NCBI GenBank assembly: GCA_910583835.1
Contig: CAJTYM010000006.1
Location: 1-64,000, forward strand
Source: an uncultured Lachnospiraceae bacterium
Lineage (GTDB): Bacteria > Bacillota > Clostridia > Lachnospirales > Lachnospiraceae
Reading direction: 5' to 3'
Length of the DNA: 64,000 nt
This document shows, piece by piece, positions 1-8,203 of this stretch. Both the position numbers and the translations under genes were made by a program. Every line of letters starts with the position of its first letter. Position 1 is the stretch's first letter. The notes under the pieces are model-generated. The model saw only the letters and a program-made list of their open reading frames with translations. It was not told the DNA's origin and ran no database searches.

Positions 1-19
1 TAATTCTTATCAGGAAAGT

Positions 20-535
20 CTAAAGTTCATAGACACAAGATTTTTTACAGCCTCTAATCAAAAATTTGTTTTCTTTTATTTTCTTATCATTTATCCAAAA
101 TATAACTGTATATTTTCCAGCACTTAATTTTGATAATCTATCTTCTGTAACGTAGAAGTCATAGGCAGTTGTGCTATGTGGATTTATTTTTTTATTTCCA
201 ATCCAATTAACCGCTTTATTCTTATTGCTATCATAAATACATCCACCGATTTTCATTTCTTGTAATTTTGAGGTATTATTTCTTAATTGTAATCTCTACA
301 CCAAAATTACGATTCATAGATTTGTAAATATAATCCGTAAATACTTTTTTAATCCCGGTAGAATACAGTTTGATACTAAGCATTTCTAAAGGTGGACGTT
401 TGGGTTGATATAACATTTCTGAATCTGAAAATCATCATTTTTTGAAATCTCGGTAAATGCTATCGTTTTCAATCCTGACACATTTTTTATCAGTGACACA
501 ATTTCGGACACTAAATTTTGTAAAATTATGCTTTT
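20..535 (-). pseudogene. Decayed gene remnant, at least two frameshifts
   Basis: Read on the minus strand, three adjoining frames each give plausible protein and together make about 170 codons. The first (about 535 to 386) ends at a TAG after residues NPNVHL. The second (about 409 to 276) carries GIKKVFTDYIYKSMNRNFGV and ends at a TAA. The third (298 to 20) starts with RNNTSKLQEMKIGG and ends with INDKKIKENKFLIR. The junction VEITIK/NNTSK reads smoothly across a one-base shift near 285. No single frame has a proper start plus ribosome site, so I read it as a broken gene. The 78-residue piece 20-256 could be annotated alone but has no ribosome site at its ATG. The family is not recognised; the end looks like a beta-strand-rich extracellular or inhibitor-like domain. 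It is more AT-rich than the genes to its right, judged by eye. Confidence 0.6.
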
Positions 536-624
536 TTATGAGAAAAGCTGAAAAGACAAAATGCCTGGGTGTTTGTGGCTTTGTTGGTTTTGGATATAAT
601 AAGAAATCTACTCCTCAAAATACA

Positions 625-657
625 CCCTCGGAAGTATGGACTTCCGGGGGATTTTTC
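625..657 (+). terminator. Intrinsic terminator
   Basis: CCCTCGGAAG (625-634) pairs with CTTCCGGGGG (641-650) around a six-base loop, followed by ATTTTT. There is no convincing gene just upstream on this strand, so it may belong to a lost gene. The rest of 536-897 shows nothing else I can support apart from the ribosome site of the next gene. Confidence 0.7.
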
Positions 658-897
658 TGCTATAAAATCTATAAACTTCCCTTAACATGACAAAACTGTA
701 AGTTTATTGTAAGGTAAAAAAAGGGCAGTCTTAAGAAAAATGCGCTAGACTAAAAGAGCGATGACGGAAGCGTTTTTGCACATATTTGGCAGATAACATG
801 CAAACTTAAAGAAAAATTAATAAAAATAGTGAAGAAAAACCAAGAATATTTTCGTTAAATAAGATAGGATGACAAAAAAGTACAGGAGAGGTAGCGT

Positions 898-1920
898 ATG
901 AAAGACATTACATTTACCGTGCCATGTTATAATTCCGAGGAGTATATGGAGCATTGTATAGACACGCTGCTGTCGGCGGACGAGCGGGCGGAAATTATTA
1001 TAGTGGATGACGGTTCCACGGACCGTACGGGAGAAATTGCAGATAATTATGCGAGGAATTATCCGGAAATCGTGCGTGTGGTCCATCAGGAAAACGGCGG
1101 GCATGGTTCAGGCGTCAATGCCGGGCTTGCCTTAGCGACTGGCAAATATTTTAAGGTTGTGGATTCGGACGACTGGCTGGATGAGAGGGAGCTGCAGAAA
1201 CTTTTGAGGAAAATCCGTGAGTGGGAGAAGAAAGAGATTACAGTGGATTTGATTATCTGCAATTACCTGTATGACCATTCCCATGAGAATAAGGTAAAGC
1301 GGATGGGATATAAAAATGTGCTGAGGGAGAACCAGGTCTGCGGCTGGGAGGCAGTCAGGCGTTTTCACCCTTCCCAGTATCTGGTGATGCATTCGCTGTT
1401 TTACCGCACGGAGGTGCTGCGCAGGTCCGGGGTGAAGCTGCCGAAGCATACGTTTTATGTGGATAATATTTTTGCAAATCAGCCGCTTCCGTATGTGAAA
1501 ACGCTTTGTTACCTGAATCTGGACCTGTACCATTATTTTCTGGGCAGGGAGGACCAGTCCGTCAATGAAAAAGTATTGATGAAGCGCATTGACCAGCAAA
1601 TTCGGGTGACGAAACTGGTCTCAAAATGTACAGATTTGGAGAAACTGAGCGCGGATAACCCCAAACTTACCAATTATCTGACAAGGAACATTTCGATTAT
1701 GATGGCAATTTCATCCATCCATCTGCTGCTGATTGGGACGCCTGAGGCATTGCAGAAACGGGAAATGCTCTGGAACTATGTGAAATACCATGACAGAAGG
1801 CTGTATGCGGCCTTAAAATGGCGGATGCTCAGCGGATTTACATATCTGCCGGGAAGGCTGGGCGATGTATTTACGCTTGCCGGTTACCGCGTGGCAAGAA
1901 AGCTATATCAGTTTAATTAA
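898..1920 (+). CDS. Family 2 glycosyltransferase
   Basis: This 340-residue protein would transfer a sugar from a nucleotide-sugar donor, on the cytoplasmic face, to a lipid or polysaccharide acceptor that cannot be told from the sequence. The GT-A fold is visible at the N-terminus: a start strand TFTVPCYN, DDGSTDR at residues 37-43 and the metal-binding DSDD at 89-92. There is no signal peptide or clear membrane helix, which is ordinary for stand-alone GT2 enzymes. The start has AGGAGAGG about seven bases upstream. The next two genes run in the same direction, the second overlapping the third, and the third is a flippase-like membrane protein; this suggests a small operon for a cell-envelope glycoconjugate. 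The family call is secure, the substrate unknown. Confidence 0.9.
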   Translation: MKDITFTVPCYNSEEYMEHCIDTLLSADERAEIIIVDDGSTDRTGEIADNYARNYPEIVRVVHQENGGHGSGVNAGLALATGKYFKVVDSDDWLDERELQKLLRKIREWEKKEITVDLIICNYLYDHSHENKVKRMGYKNVLRENQVCGWEAVRRFHPSQYLVMHSLFYRTEVLRRSGVKLPKHTFYVDNIFANQPLPYVKTLCYLNLDLYHYFLGREDQSVNEKVLMKRIDQQIRVTKLVSKCTDLEKLSADNPKLTNYLTRNISIMMAISSIHLLLIGTPEALQKREMLWNYVKYHDRRLYAALKWRMLSGFTYLPGRLGDVFTLAGYRVARKLYQFN

Positions 1921-1986
1921 TACAACGTAACGAAACGCAATATCTGTTGTATAACGGAATTACGAGAGGCACAGGAGAGGAAAAAT

Positions 1987-2595
1987 ATGGCACAGATATA
2001 TTTTGCATTAGTAGATACACCAGGATTTTTTGCTTCCATTATCCGAAAGGTGACCGGTATTGATTATATTCATGTGGTGCTTTCCATGGATGAGGAATTG
2101 CAGGAGGCGTACAGTGTGGGCAGGAGGCATCCTGCAGTCCCCATATTGGCTGGCTTCGAGAAAGAAGACACGGAGAAAGTTGAGCGGGCATTTCCCACGG
2201 CGCGTTATAAGGTTGTAAGCCTGGAGTGCACGGCAGAACAGAAAGTGCAGTTAGCCATGAGCCTGCAGGAATGTTATGAGAAAAGATACCAATATCATTA
2301 TTGTGTACTGGGTCTTCCTATGATATTATTGAATAGGCCGTTTTACCAGAGGAATCATTATACCTGTTCTTCCTTTACCGCGAATATTTTGCAGGAGCAT
2401 GGAATTGCGCTCTTTGATAAGCATTTTTCGCTGGTGACGCCCAGGGATTTCTATGAGCTGGAGCAGACGGAGACTGTTTACGAAGGTACTTTGCGCAAGT
2501 TTAACAGGCTCAACGGCTGCTATCCGGTGAAAAGGAGAAATATGTTCCGCCAGATGTGGCAGAAATTATCTTATGTTGTGAATGGAGTATACTAA
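1987..2595 (+). CDS. Permuted papain-like (NlpC/P60-type) hydrolase
   Basis: This 202-residue protein has the layout of the circularly permuted NlpC/P60 (YiiX/YebB-like) group: a conserved His in DYIHVVLS (residue 29) comes before the candidate nucleophile Cys in YTCSSF (residue 127), the reverse of the usual Cys-then-His order. Members of this superfamily cut amide or ester bonds, some acting on lipids or cell-wall peptides. No signal peptide is visible, so it probably works inside the cell or at the inner face of the membrane. It starts at ATG after AGGAGAGG, 66 bases behind the glycosyltransferase, and its stop codon overlaps the ATG of the next gene (TAATG), so the two are probably translated together. 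The exact substrate is not predictable. Confidence 0.7.
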   Translation: MAQIYFALVDTPGFFASIIRKVTGIDYIHVVLSMDEELQEAYSVGRRHPAVPILAGFEKEDTEKVERAFPTARYKVVSLECTAEQKVQLAMSLQECYEKRYQYHYCVLGLPMILLNRPFYQRNHYTCSSFTANILQEHGIALFDKHFSLVTPRDFYELEQTETVYEGTLRKFNRLNGCYPVKRRNMFRQMWQKLSYVVNGVY

Positions 2596-3617
2596 TGAAT
2601 CGTAAGAATCTAATCAGCGCCATTATTTTTATTTTGTTGGCGGTTTTGACATTTTATGTAATCTTTAAAGGAAATGACATGGAAGCGGTCATGGAATCAG
2701 TAAAGACCCTGCATCCGCTGTACTTGTGTGCAGCTGTATTTACCGCATTCTTTTTCGTATCAGCAGAAGGGTTTATGATTTGCTATCTGCTGCGGGCCTT
2801 GAATTATAAAACCAGCGCAGCCACCTGCGTGAAATATTCTTTTGTAGGATTTTTCTTTTCCGGCATCACGCCTTCCGCTACCGGCGGGCAGCCCATGCAG
2901 CTTTACTATATGCAGAAAGAAGGGCATAAAGTCTCCGACAGTTCGGTAGTGCTGATGACGGTGGCAGTAATCTATAAATTTGTGCTTGTGGTAATGGGGA
3001 TTGGCATTTTGGTTTTCTTTTATGGACCGCTTGCCGATTATCTGCAAGGCTACCTGTACCTTTATTATCTGGGGTTGTTTTTAAACACGCTGTTGGTCGT
3101 GATTCTTCTCTTTGTCATGGTCAGCCCCAAATGTTTTAAAGGGCTTGTCATTGGAGGGGAGAAACTCTTGCAGAAATTACATATCCTTAAGAACTCCGGT
3201 GAACGTACCCAAAAGCTTATTGAGATGGCGGACCAGTACCACGAGGCAGTGTTGTTTTTCCTTAAAAATAAGGGGAAGATTTATAATGTCATTGCATTCA
3301 CTGTGGTGCAGCGCTGCAGCGTGTTTTTCCTGACCTGGCTGATATATAAAGGGCTGGGCTTAGAGGGCGTTAGCGCCTTTACGGTGATGAGCCTGCAGGC
3401 AGCTATCTATATTGCAGTCGATATGCTCCCGCTGCCTGGTGCGCAGGGTATCACAGAGATGATGTATAAGACGGCATTTTCCCAGATTTTTACCGGGGCC
3501 AGCCTGACGGCATCCATGTGCGTCACGCGCGGGCTGAATTTCTACATGGTGCTGATTGTCAGTGCATTCGTGGCGGCATGGTGCCATCTGAAGTCACGTG
3601 TCAGGAACGCTGGTTAG
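2595..3617 (+). CDS. Lysylphosphatidylglycerol synthase-type flippase-like membrane protein
   Basis: An integral membrane protein of about 340 residues with several long hydrophobic stretches from residue 5 to the C-terminus. The stretch GITPSATGGQPMQLYY and the later LPLPGAQGITE are the hallmarks of the UPF0104/YbhN group, which shares its fold with the flippase domain of MprF. By family, a role in moving or modifying a membrane lipid is likely but unproven. A longer reading from 2556 is possible, but the ATG at 2595 overlaps the upstream stop and gives the usual N-terminal helix MNRKNLISAIIFILLA, so I prefer it. With the upstream glycosyltransferase it fits a lipid-linked sugar pathway. Confidence 0.85.
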   Translation: MNRKNLISAIIFILLAVLTFYVIFKGNDMEAVMESVKTLHPLYLCAAVFTAFFFVSAEGFMICYLLRALNYKTSAATCVKYSFVGFFFSGITPSATGGQPMQLYYMQKEGHKVSDSSVVLMTVAVIYKFVLVVMGIGILVFFYGPLADYLQGYLYLYYLGLFLNTLLVVILLFVMVSPKCFKGLVIGGEKLLQKLHILKNSGERTQKLIEMADQYHEAVLFFLKNKGKIYNVIAFTVVQRCSVFFLTWLIYKGLGLEGVSAFTVMSLQAAIYIAVDMLPLPGAQGITEMMYKTAFSQIFTGASLTASMCVTRGLNFYMVLIVSAFVAAWCHLKSRVRNAG

Positions 3618-3641
3618 AGCGTGTCTGAAAATGCCAGATAT

Positions 3642-5105
3642 TTAAAATTGGTGATGTTTGGCGGAAAGCTCCCGCAGAATATTGCGCTTCATCTCAAATA
3701 AATTGTCCGACAAATCTACATATACTTTGCTGGGATTGGAAAAACGCTTGACTTCGTTCCAGAGCGTGTCCTTTTCCTGCTTGCAGTATTTCTGGATCTC
3801 CATGACGCTGGGAGATTGGTAAATGCAGCGTCCTTTGTCAAAAATCTGTACCGGCAGACGGCGCATGGTGTAAGTGCCGCCTGCAAGCGTAGTGTATTTC
3901 CAGGTTTCCAGAGGGTCGAAAATGCGCAGGTTTTTCTCGCAGTCAAAAGTTTCTCCTTCTAAGCAGATTAAGTCTGCTTTGATTTTCCCGGAATCTTTCT
4001 CATATATACGGTAAATGGTCTTGTTGCCGGGATTTGTGACTTTCTCAGAGTTCTCGGAAAGCTTAATCTTGGGCACGAACTCCCCCTGTTCATTTTGGAT
4101 GGCGGCAAGTTTGTATACGCCCCCGAACGCTGGTGTGTTCTTGGAAGTTATCAGGTTGGTTCCTACGCCCCAGGAAGTGATGGCAGCCCCCTGAGCCTTG
4201 AGATTTTCAATCAGGTACTCGTCCAAATCGTTGGAGGCGGCAATGACAGCATCAGGGAAACCAGCCTCATCCAGCATTTTCCGTGCCTGTTTGGAAAGGT
4301 ATGCCAGGTCGCCGCTGTCCATGCGGATACCGTAGTTGGTCAGCGGGATGCCCGCAGCGCGCATCTCCCCAAATACCCGGATGGCGTTGGGGATGCCGGA
4401 TTTTAAGGTGTCGTAGGTATCGACAAGCAGAATACAGGCAGAGGGGTAATAGCGGGCGTATGTCTTGAATGCCGTGTACTCATCTGCAAAGCTCATAATC
4501 CAGCTGTGGGCATGTGTGCCCTTGACCGGGACGTCAAACAGCTTGCCGCAGAGCACATTGGAAGTGCCGCAGCATCCGCCGATGACAGCAGCCCTGGCGC
4601 CATATATCCCGGCATCCGGTCCCTGTGCCCGCCGCAGACCGAATTCCATCACGCCGTCGTCCCCGGCTGCGTAACAGACGCGTGCCGCCTTGGTGGCGAT
4701 AAGGCACTGATGGTTTAAGATATTTAGTATGGCAGTCTCTACCAGCTGTGCTTCCATGATGGGAGCGATTACTTTAATCAGCGGTTCTCTGGGAAAAATT
4801 ACCGTGCCTTCCGTGATGGCATAGATGTCGCCGGAAAAACGGAAATTCTGCAGATATGCTAAAAAGTCTTCTTCAAAAATTCCCAGAGACCTCAGATAAG
4901 AAATATCAGATTCGTCAAATTGAAGATGTTGAATATAATCTATAATCTGCGCAAGCCCGGCACAGATTGCGTAGCCGCCGTTATCTGGATTGAAGCGGTA
5001 GAAAGCGTCAAAGACGACAACGCTGTGGTCGCCGGTCTTAAAATATCCTTGCATCATGGTCAGTTCATACAAATCGGTCAGTAAGGTCAGATGTTCTGCG
5101 TTCAT
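3642..5105 (-). CDS. pncB: Nicotinate phosphoribosyltransferase
   Basis: Converts nicotinate and PRPP, with ATP, to nicotinate mononucleotide, the entry step of the Preiss-Handler route to NAD in the cytoplasm. The protein has about 487 residues, the normal size for the Gram-positive form. Family marks are LTDLYELTMMQGYF near the start, EFGLRRAQGPDAG in the middle, the G-T-SN segment after it, and RMDSGDLAYLS in the phosphate-binding region. A TTG at 5111 would lengthen it by two residues, but the ATG at 5105 has GGAG at a better distance. A clear promoter lies upstream at 5137-5165. The NAD synthase that finishes the pathway is in this window at 26385, not in the same operon. Confidence 0.95.
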   Translation of the reverse strand: MNAEHLTLLTDLYELTMMQGYFKTGDHSVVVFDAFYRFNPDNGGYAICAGLAQIIDYIQHLQFDESDISYLRSLGIFEEDFLAYLQNFRFSGDIYAITEGTVIFPREPLIKVIAPIMEAQLVETAILNILNHQCLIATKAARVCYAAGDDGVMEFGLRRAQGPDAGIYGARAAVIGGCCGTSNVLCGKLFDVPVKGTHAHSWIMSFADEYTAFKTYARYYPSACILLVDTYDTLKSGIPNAIRVFGEMRAAGIPLTNYGIRMDSGDLAYLSKQARKMLDEAGFPDAVIAASNDLDEYLIENLKAQGAAITSWGVGTNLITSKNTPAFGGVYKLAAIQNEQGEFVPKIKLSENSEKVTNPGNKTIYRIYEKDSGKIKADLICLEGETFDCEKNLRIFDPLETWKYTTLAGGTYTMRRLPVQIFDKGRCIYQSPSVMEIQKYCKQEKDTLWNEVKRFSNPSKVYVDLSDNLFEMKRNILRELSAKHHQF

Positions 5106-5136
5106 GGGCAATGAGCTCCTTTCGTGTTTGAATCAG

Positions 5137-5165
5137 ATTATACCAAATATGTTCTGTGGCTGCAA
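5137..5165 (-). promoter_or_regulatory. Sigma-A type promoter for pncB
   Basis: On the minus strand TTGCAG (5165-5160), a 17-base spacer and TATAAT (5142-5137) stand about 32 bases before the pncB ATG. The -10 is a perfect match to consensus. Confidence 0.75.
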
Positions 5166-5216
5166 CTGGACAATCTGCATACGTTTATTTACAATAATTT
5201 ATATACTTTTAATTTA

Positions 5217-5448
5217 GTTACAGTTCACTTACACGCCATTCGCAAAGGCGCTTTCAGCGCTTTCCCGCTGCTTTATCTTATTGGGAAACGCTAGGAGACC
5301 TCAGGACTCTCCCCAACTTCGTTGGGTCCCCCCTCAGGTCAAATGCTAACTTTGCTCATAAACCGGCGTTCCCTTCGTCAGTACAAATGGAGAAATCATC
5401 ATGCAAGCAGGTGATTTTCTCCATATTGACTGACGAGTGAACTGTAAC
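5217..5448. repeat. 232-bp palindromic element with 13-bp inverted ends (MITE-like)
   Basis: GTTACAGTTCACT at 5217-5229 is perfectly inverted as AGTGAACTGTAAC at 5436-5448. Inside are nested hairpins, including CGTCAGT...ACTGACG around ATGGAGAAATCA...TGATTTTCTCCAT (about 5377-5436) and CCCAACTTCGTTGGG near 5312. There is no open reading frame of note. It fills most of the gene-free stretch 5166-5571. A related end sequence occurs at 53244-53285, so it is probably one member of a dispersed family. No clear target duplication is visible. Confidence 0.7.
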
Positions 5449-5571
5449 ATAGATTGTGATTTATTTGTGATTTGTATGCAGGAACCCTTTTAATTTGGGG
5501 AAAAATATGATAAGGTTAATTATTGTGAAGCAGAATTTTTATATATTTTTAGAAGAAAGGTAAATGGTTTT

Positions 5572-6726
5572 ATGAAGAAGAGAATGATTGTTTTATTAGC
5601 TGCGTTGTGTACCGTATCGCTGATTGGCGGCTGCGGGGACAAGAAAGGCGGTGAAGGGCAGGAGACGAAGAACGATACCGAGGCTTCAGGAGGAGAGACG
5701 AGCGCGGAATCGTATGATGTGGATGAGTGCGTGAAACTTGGGGAATATAAAGGACTGGAGCTGACCCTGGGAACCTATGAGGTCACAGATGAAGATGTTA
5801 AGAATAATATTGAGAGCACGCTTGCTTCCTACCCGACATATGAGGATACCGATAAGACTACCGTAGAAGAAGGGGACGTTGTAAATATTGACTATGAAGG
5901 CCTCAAGGACGGCGTGGCGTTTGATGGCGGAACGGCACAGGGCGCGAACTTAGAAATCGGTTCTGACAGCTTTATCGATGGGTTTGAGGATGGGCTGATT
6001 GGCAAGAAAGTTGGGGAGAAAGTGGAGCTGAACCTGACATTTCCTGAGGGGTATCAGAATGCGGAGCTGGCTGGACAGGCAGTAGTTTTTAAGGTGACAA
6101 TCAATAAGATTGTGGAAGAGAAATTTATGACTTATGACACCATGACCGATGAATTTGTGGCAAGCAATTTTGTCAGCGACGGTTATCAGACCGTAGACGA
6201 TATGAAAAAGGGCGTGAAGGAGAAGTTAGAGAGCAACAATGAGGCAAACAAGAAGACCGACACCCAGAATGCAGTATTTGAAAAGCTGCGTGAGACCTCT
6301 ACGGTGACGTTGCCAGACGGCTTGCTTGACCAGCGGGTACAGGAGTATAAGGACCAGTTTACGAATAATCTGAAAAATAATTACAATATGGAGCTTGCAG
6401 ATTACCTGAGCAGCACGGGATCAACGGAAGATGAGTTCAATCAGCAGGTGAATCAGTATATTGAGGACAGCCTGACCAACCAGCTGCTTATGGAAGCGAT
6501 AGCCAAGAAAGAAAATATCGAGGCAGATGAGGAAGGTTTTGCAGAGTACAAACAGGGAATCGTGACTGACTTTGGATATGAGAGTGAAGATGCCCTGATA
6601 GAGCAGTACGGCGAGGATTATGTCAAGAACGCTTATGTCAGCGACAAGGCAATGGACTTTGTCATTGACAATGCCAAGATTACCTATGATGCTGCAAATG
6701 CCAGCAAGACAGAAACCCCACAGTAA
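5572..6726 (+). CDS. Trigger-factor-like FKBP peptidyl-prolyl isomerase lipoprotein
   Basis: A 384-residue lipoprotein: the signal sequence ends in LIGGC, with the lipidated Cys at 21, followed by an acidic linker. Residues 55 to about 170 are an FKBP isomerase domain of the trigger-factor kind (VEEGDVVNIDYEG, GSDSFIDGFEDGLIGKKVGE, LTFPEGY). The remainder, to about residue 370, resembles the helical C-terminal chaperone region of trigger factor. The ribosome-binding N-terminal domain is absent and replaced by the lipoprotein signal, so it probably helps proteins fold after export, outside the membrane. Charged residues dominate, as is usual for such chaperones. The ribosome site AGAAAGG lies nine bases ahead of the ATG. 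It is followed by asnS in the same direction with no obvious terminator. Confidence 0.85.
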   Translation: MKKRMIVLLAALCTVSLIGGCGDKKGGEGQETKNDTEASGGETSAESYDVDECVKLGEYKGLELTLGTYEVTDEDVKNNIESTLASYPTYEDTDKTTVEEGDVVNIDYEGLKDGVAFDGGTAQGANLEIGSDSFIDGFEDGLIGKKVGEKVELNLTFPEGYQNAELAGQAVVFKVTINKIVEEKFMTYDTMTDEFVASNFVSDGYQTVDDMKKGVKEKLESNNEANKKTDTQNAVFEKLRETSTVTLPDGLLDQRVQEYKDQFTNNLKNNYNMELADYLSSTGSTEDEFNQQVNQYIEDSLTNQLLMEAIAKKENIEADEEGFAEYKQGIVTDFGYESEDALIEQYGEDYVKNAYVSDKAMDFVIDNAKITYDAANASKTETPQ

Positions 6727-6793
6727 GCGTGAAAGGTAAAGAAATACTGATTAAATCAGCGTTTCTCTATGAGAAAGGATAAGGAGAGAGGTT

Positions 6794-8185
6794 ATGGAAT
6801 TGACAAACATTAAGGATTTATATCGCAAAAAGGAAGAATATCTTGACCGGGAAATAAGTATCGGCGGCTGGGTGCGCAGCATCCGCGGCTCCAAGAATTT
6901 TGGTTTTATCGTGGTAAATGACGGAACATTTTTTGAGCCTCTGCAGGTGGTATACCATGATAAGTTAGCCAATTTCACAGAGGTGGAAAAGCTGAATGTA
7001 GGGGCCGCCATCATCGTCAGCGGCAAATTAGTCGCCACGCCGCAGGCAAAGCAGCCGTTTGAAATCCAGGCAGACGAGATTATTATTGAGGGCAAGTCCA
7101 CGCCGGATTACCCCTTGCAGAAGAAACGCCATAGTTTTGAATATTTGCGGACAATCTCACACCTGAGACCGCGTACCAATACGTTTGAGGCAGTATTTCG
7201 GGTGCGTTCCCTGATAGCGTATGCCATTCACAAATTTTTCCAGGAGCGTGATTTTGTCTATGTGCACACGCCGATTATTACTGGCAGCGACTGTGAGGGC
7301 GCCGGAGAAATGTTCCAGGTAACAACGCTGGATTTGCATGATATTCCCAAGAATCAGGATGGTACGGTTGATTTTTCCCGGGATTTCTTTAACAAACCTA
7401 CCAACCTGACGGTAAGCGGGCAGTTAAACGGTGAGACCTATGCGATGGCGTTTAAAAATATCTATACGTTCGGACCGACCTTCCGTGCGGAGAATTCCAA
7501 TACTACGAGACATGCAGCGGAGTTCTGGATGATTGAGCCGGAGATTGCTTTTGCAGATTTGCAGGATGATATGGTTCTGGCTGAGAGCATGTTGAAATAT
7601 ATCATCAACTATGTGCTGGAACATGCCCCGGAGGAGATGCAGTTCTTCAATAGCTTTGTGGACAAGGGGCTTTTGGAACGTCTGAGGCATGTGGCTGATT
7701 CTGAGTTTGCCCATGTGACATACACAGAGGCGATTGAGATTTTGCAGAAGAACAACGATAAGTTTGAATACAAGGTGTCCTGGGGGGCAGATTTACAGAC
7801 CGAGCATGAGCGGTATCTGACTGAGGAAGTGTTTAAGCGCCCGGTGTTTGTGACAGATTATCCCAAGGAAATCAAGGCATTTTATATGAAACTCAACCCG
7901 GATGGCAAGACGGTTGCCGCAGTGGACTGCCTTGTGCCGGGAATTGGGGAGATTATCGGCGGAAGCCAGAGAGAGGATGATTACGACAAGCTGTGCCAGC
8001 GTATGGAAGAGCTGGGGCTGAATAAAGAGGATTATGATTTCTATCTGGATTTGCGTAAATATGGTACGGCGAGGCATGCCGGTTTTGGGCTTGGCTTTGA
8101 GCGGTGCGTCATGTACCTGACGGGCATGACCAATATCCGTGACGTAGTGCCGTTCCCGAGAACTGTAAATAATTGTGAACTATAG
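6794..8185 (+). CDS. asnS: Asparaginyl-tRNA synthetase
   Basis: Charges tRNA-Asn with asparagine in the cytoplasm. At 463 residues it is the usual length of bacterial AsnRS. The N-terminal OB-fold anticodon domain begins EISIGGWVRSIRGSKNFGF; class II motifs follow, with the flexible-loop region ITGSDCEGAGEMF, motif 2 FRAENSNTTRHAAEFWMIE, and motif 3 GFGLGFERCVMYLTG with the ATP-binding Arg. The GSDCEGAGE segment followed by a short insertion separates it from AspRS. No T-box leader fits in the 67 bases upstream, so control by uncharged tRNA-Asn is not apparent here. GGAGAGAGG stands five bases before the ATG. Confidence 0.96.
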   Translation: MELTNIKDLYRKKEEYLDREISIGGWVRSIRGSKNFGFIVVNDGTFFEPLQVVYHDKLANFTEVEKLNVGAAIIVSGKLVATPQAKQPFEIQADEIIIEGKSTPDYPLQKKRHSFEYLRTISHLRPRTNTFEAVFRVRSLIAYAIHKFFQERDFVYVHTPIITGSDCEGAGEMFQVTTLDLHDIPKNQDGTVDFSRDFFNKPTNLTVSGQLNGETYAMAFKNIYTFGPTFRAENSNTTRHAAEFWMIEPEIAFADLQDDMVLAESMLKYIINYVLEHAPEEMQFFNSFVDKGLLERLRHVADSEFAHVTYTEAIEILQKNNDKFEYKVSWGADLQTEHERYLTEEVFKRPVFVTDYPKEIKAFYMKLNPDGKTVAAVDCLVPGIGEIIGGSQREDDYDKLCQRMEELGLNKEDYDFYLDLRKYGTARHAGFGLGFERCVMYLTGMTNIRDVVPFPRTVNNCEL

Positions 8186-8203
8186 ACTGAGGAGGAAGCC
8201 GAT

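Noticed and set aside
457..690. 77-residue forward reading frame
   Set aside because: It overlaps the minus-strand remnant and a terminator, has no ribosome site and no protein-like pattern.
6727..6793. T-box leader for asnS
   Set aside because: The space of 67 bases is too short and shows no T-box sequence.
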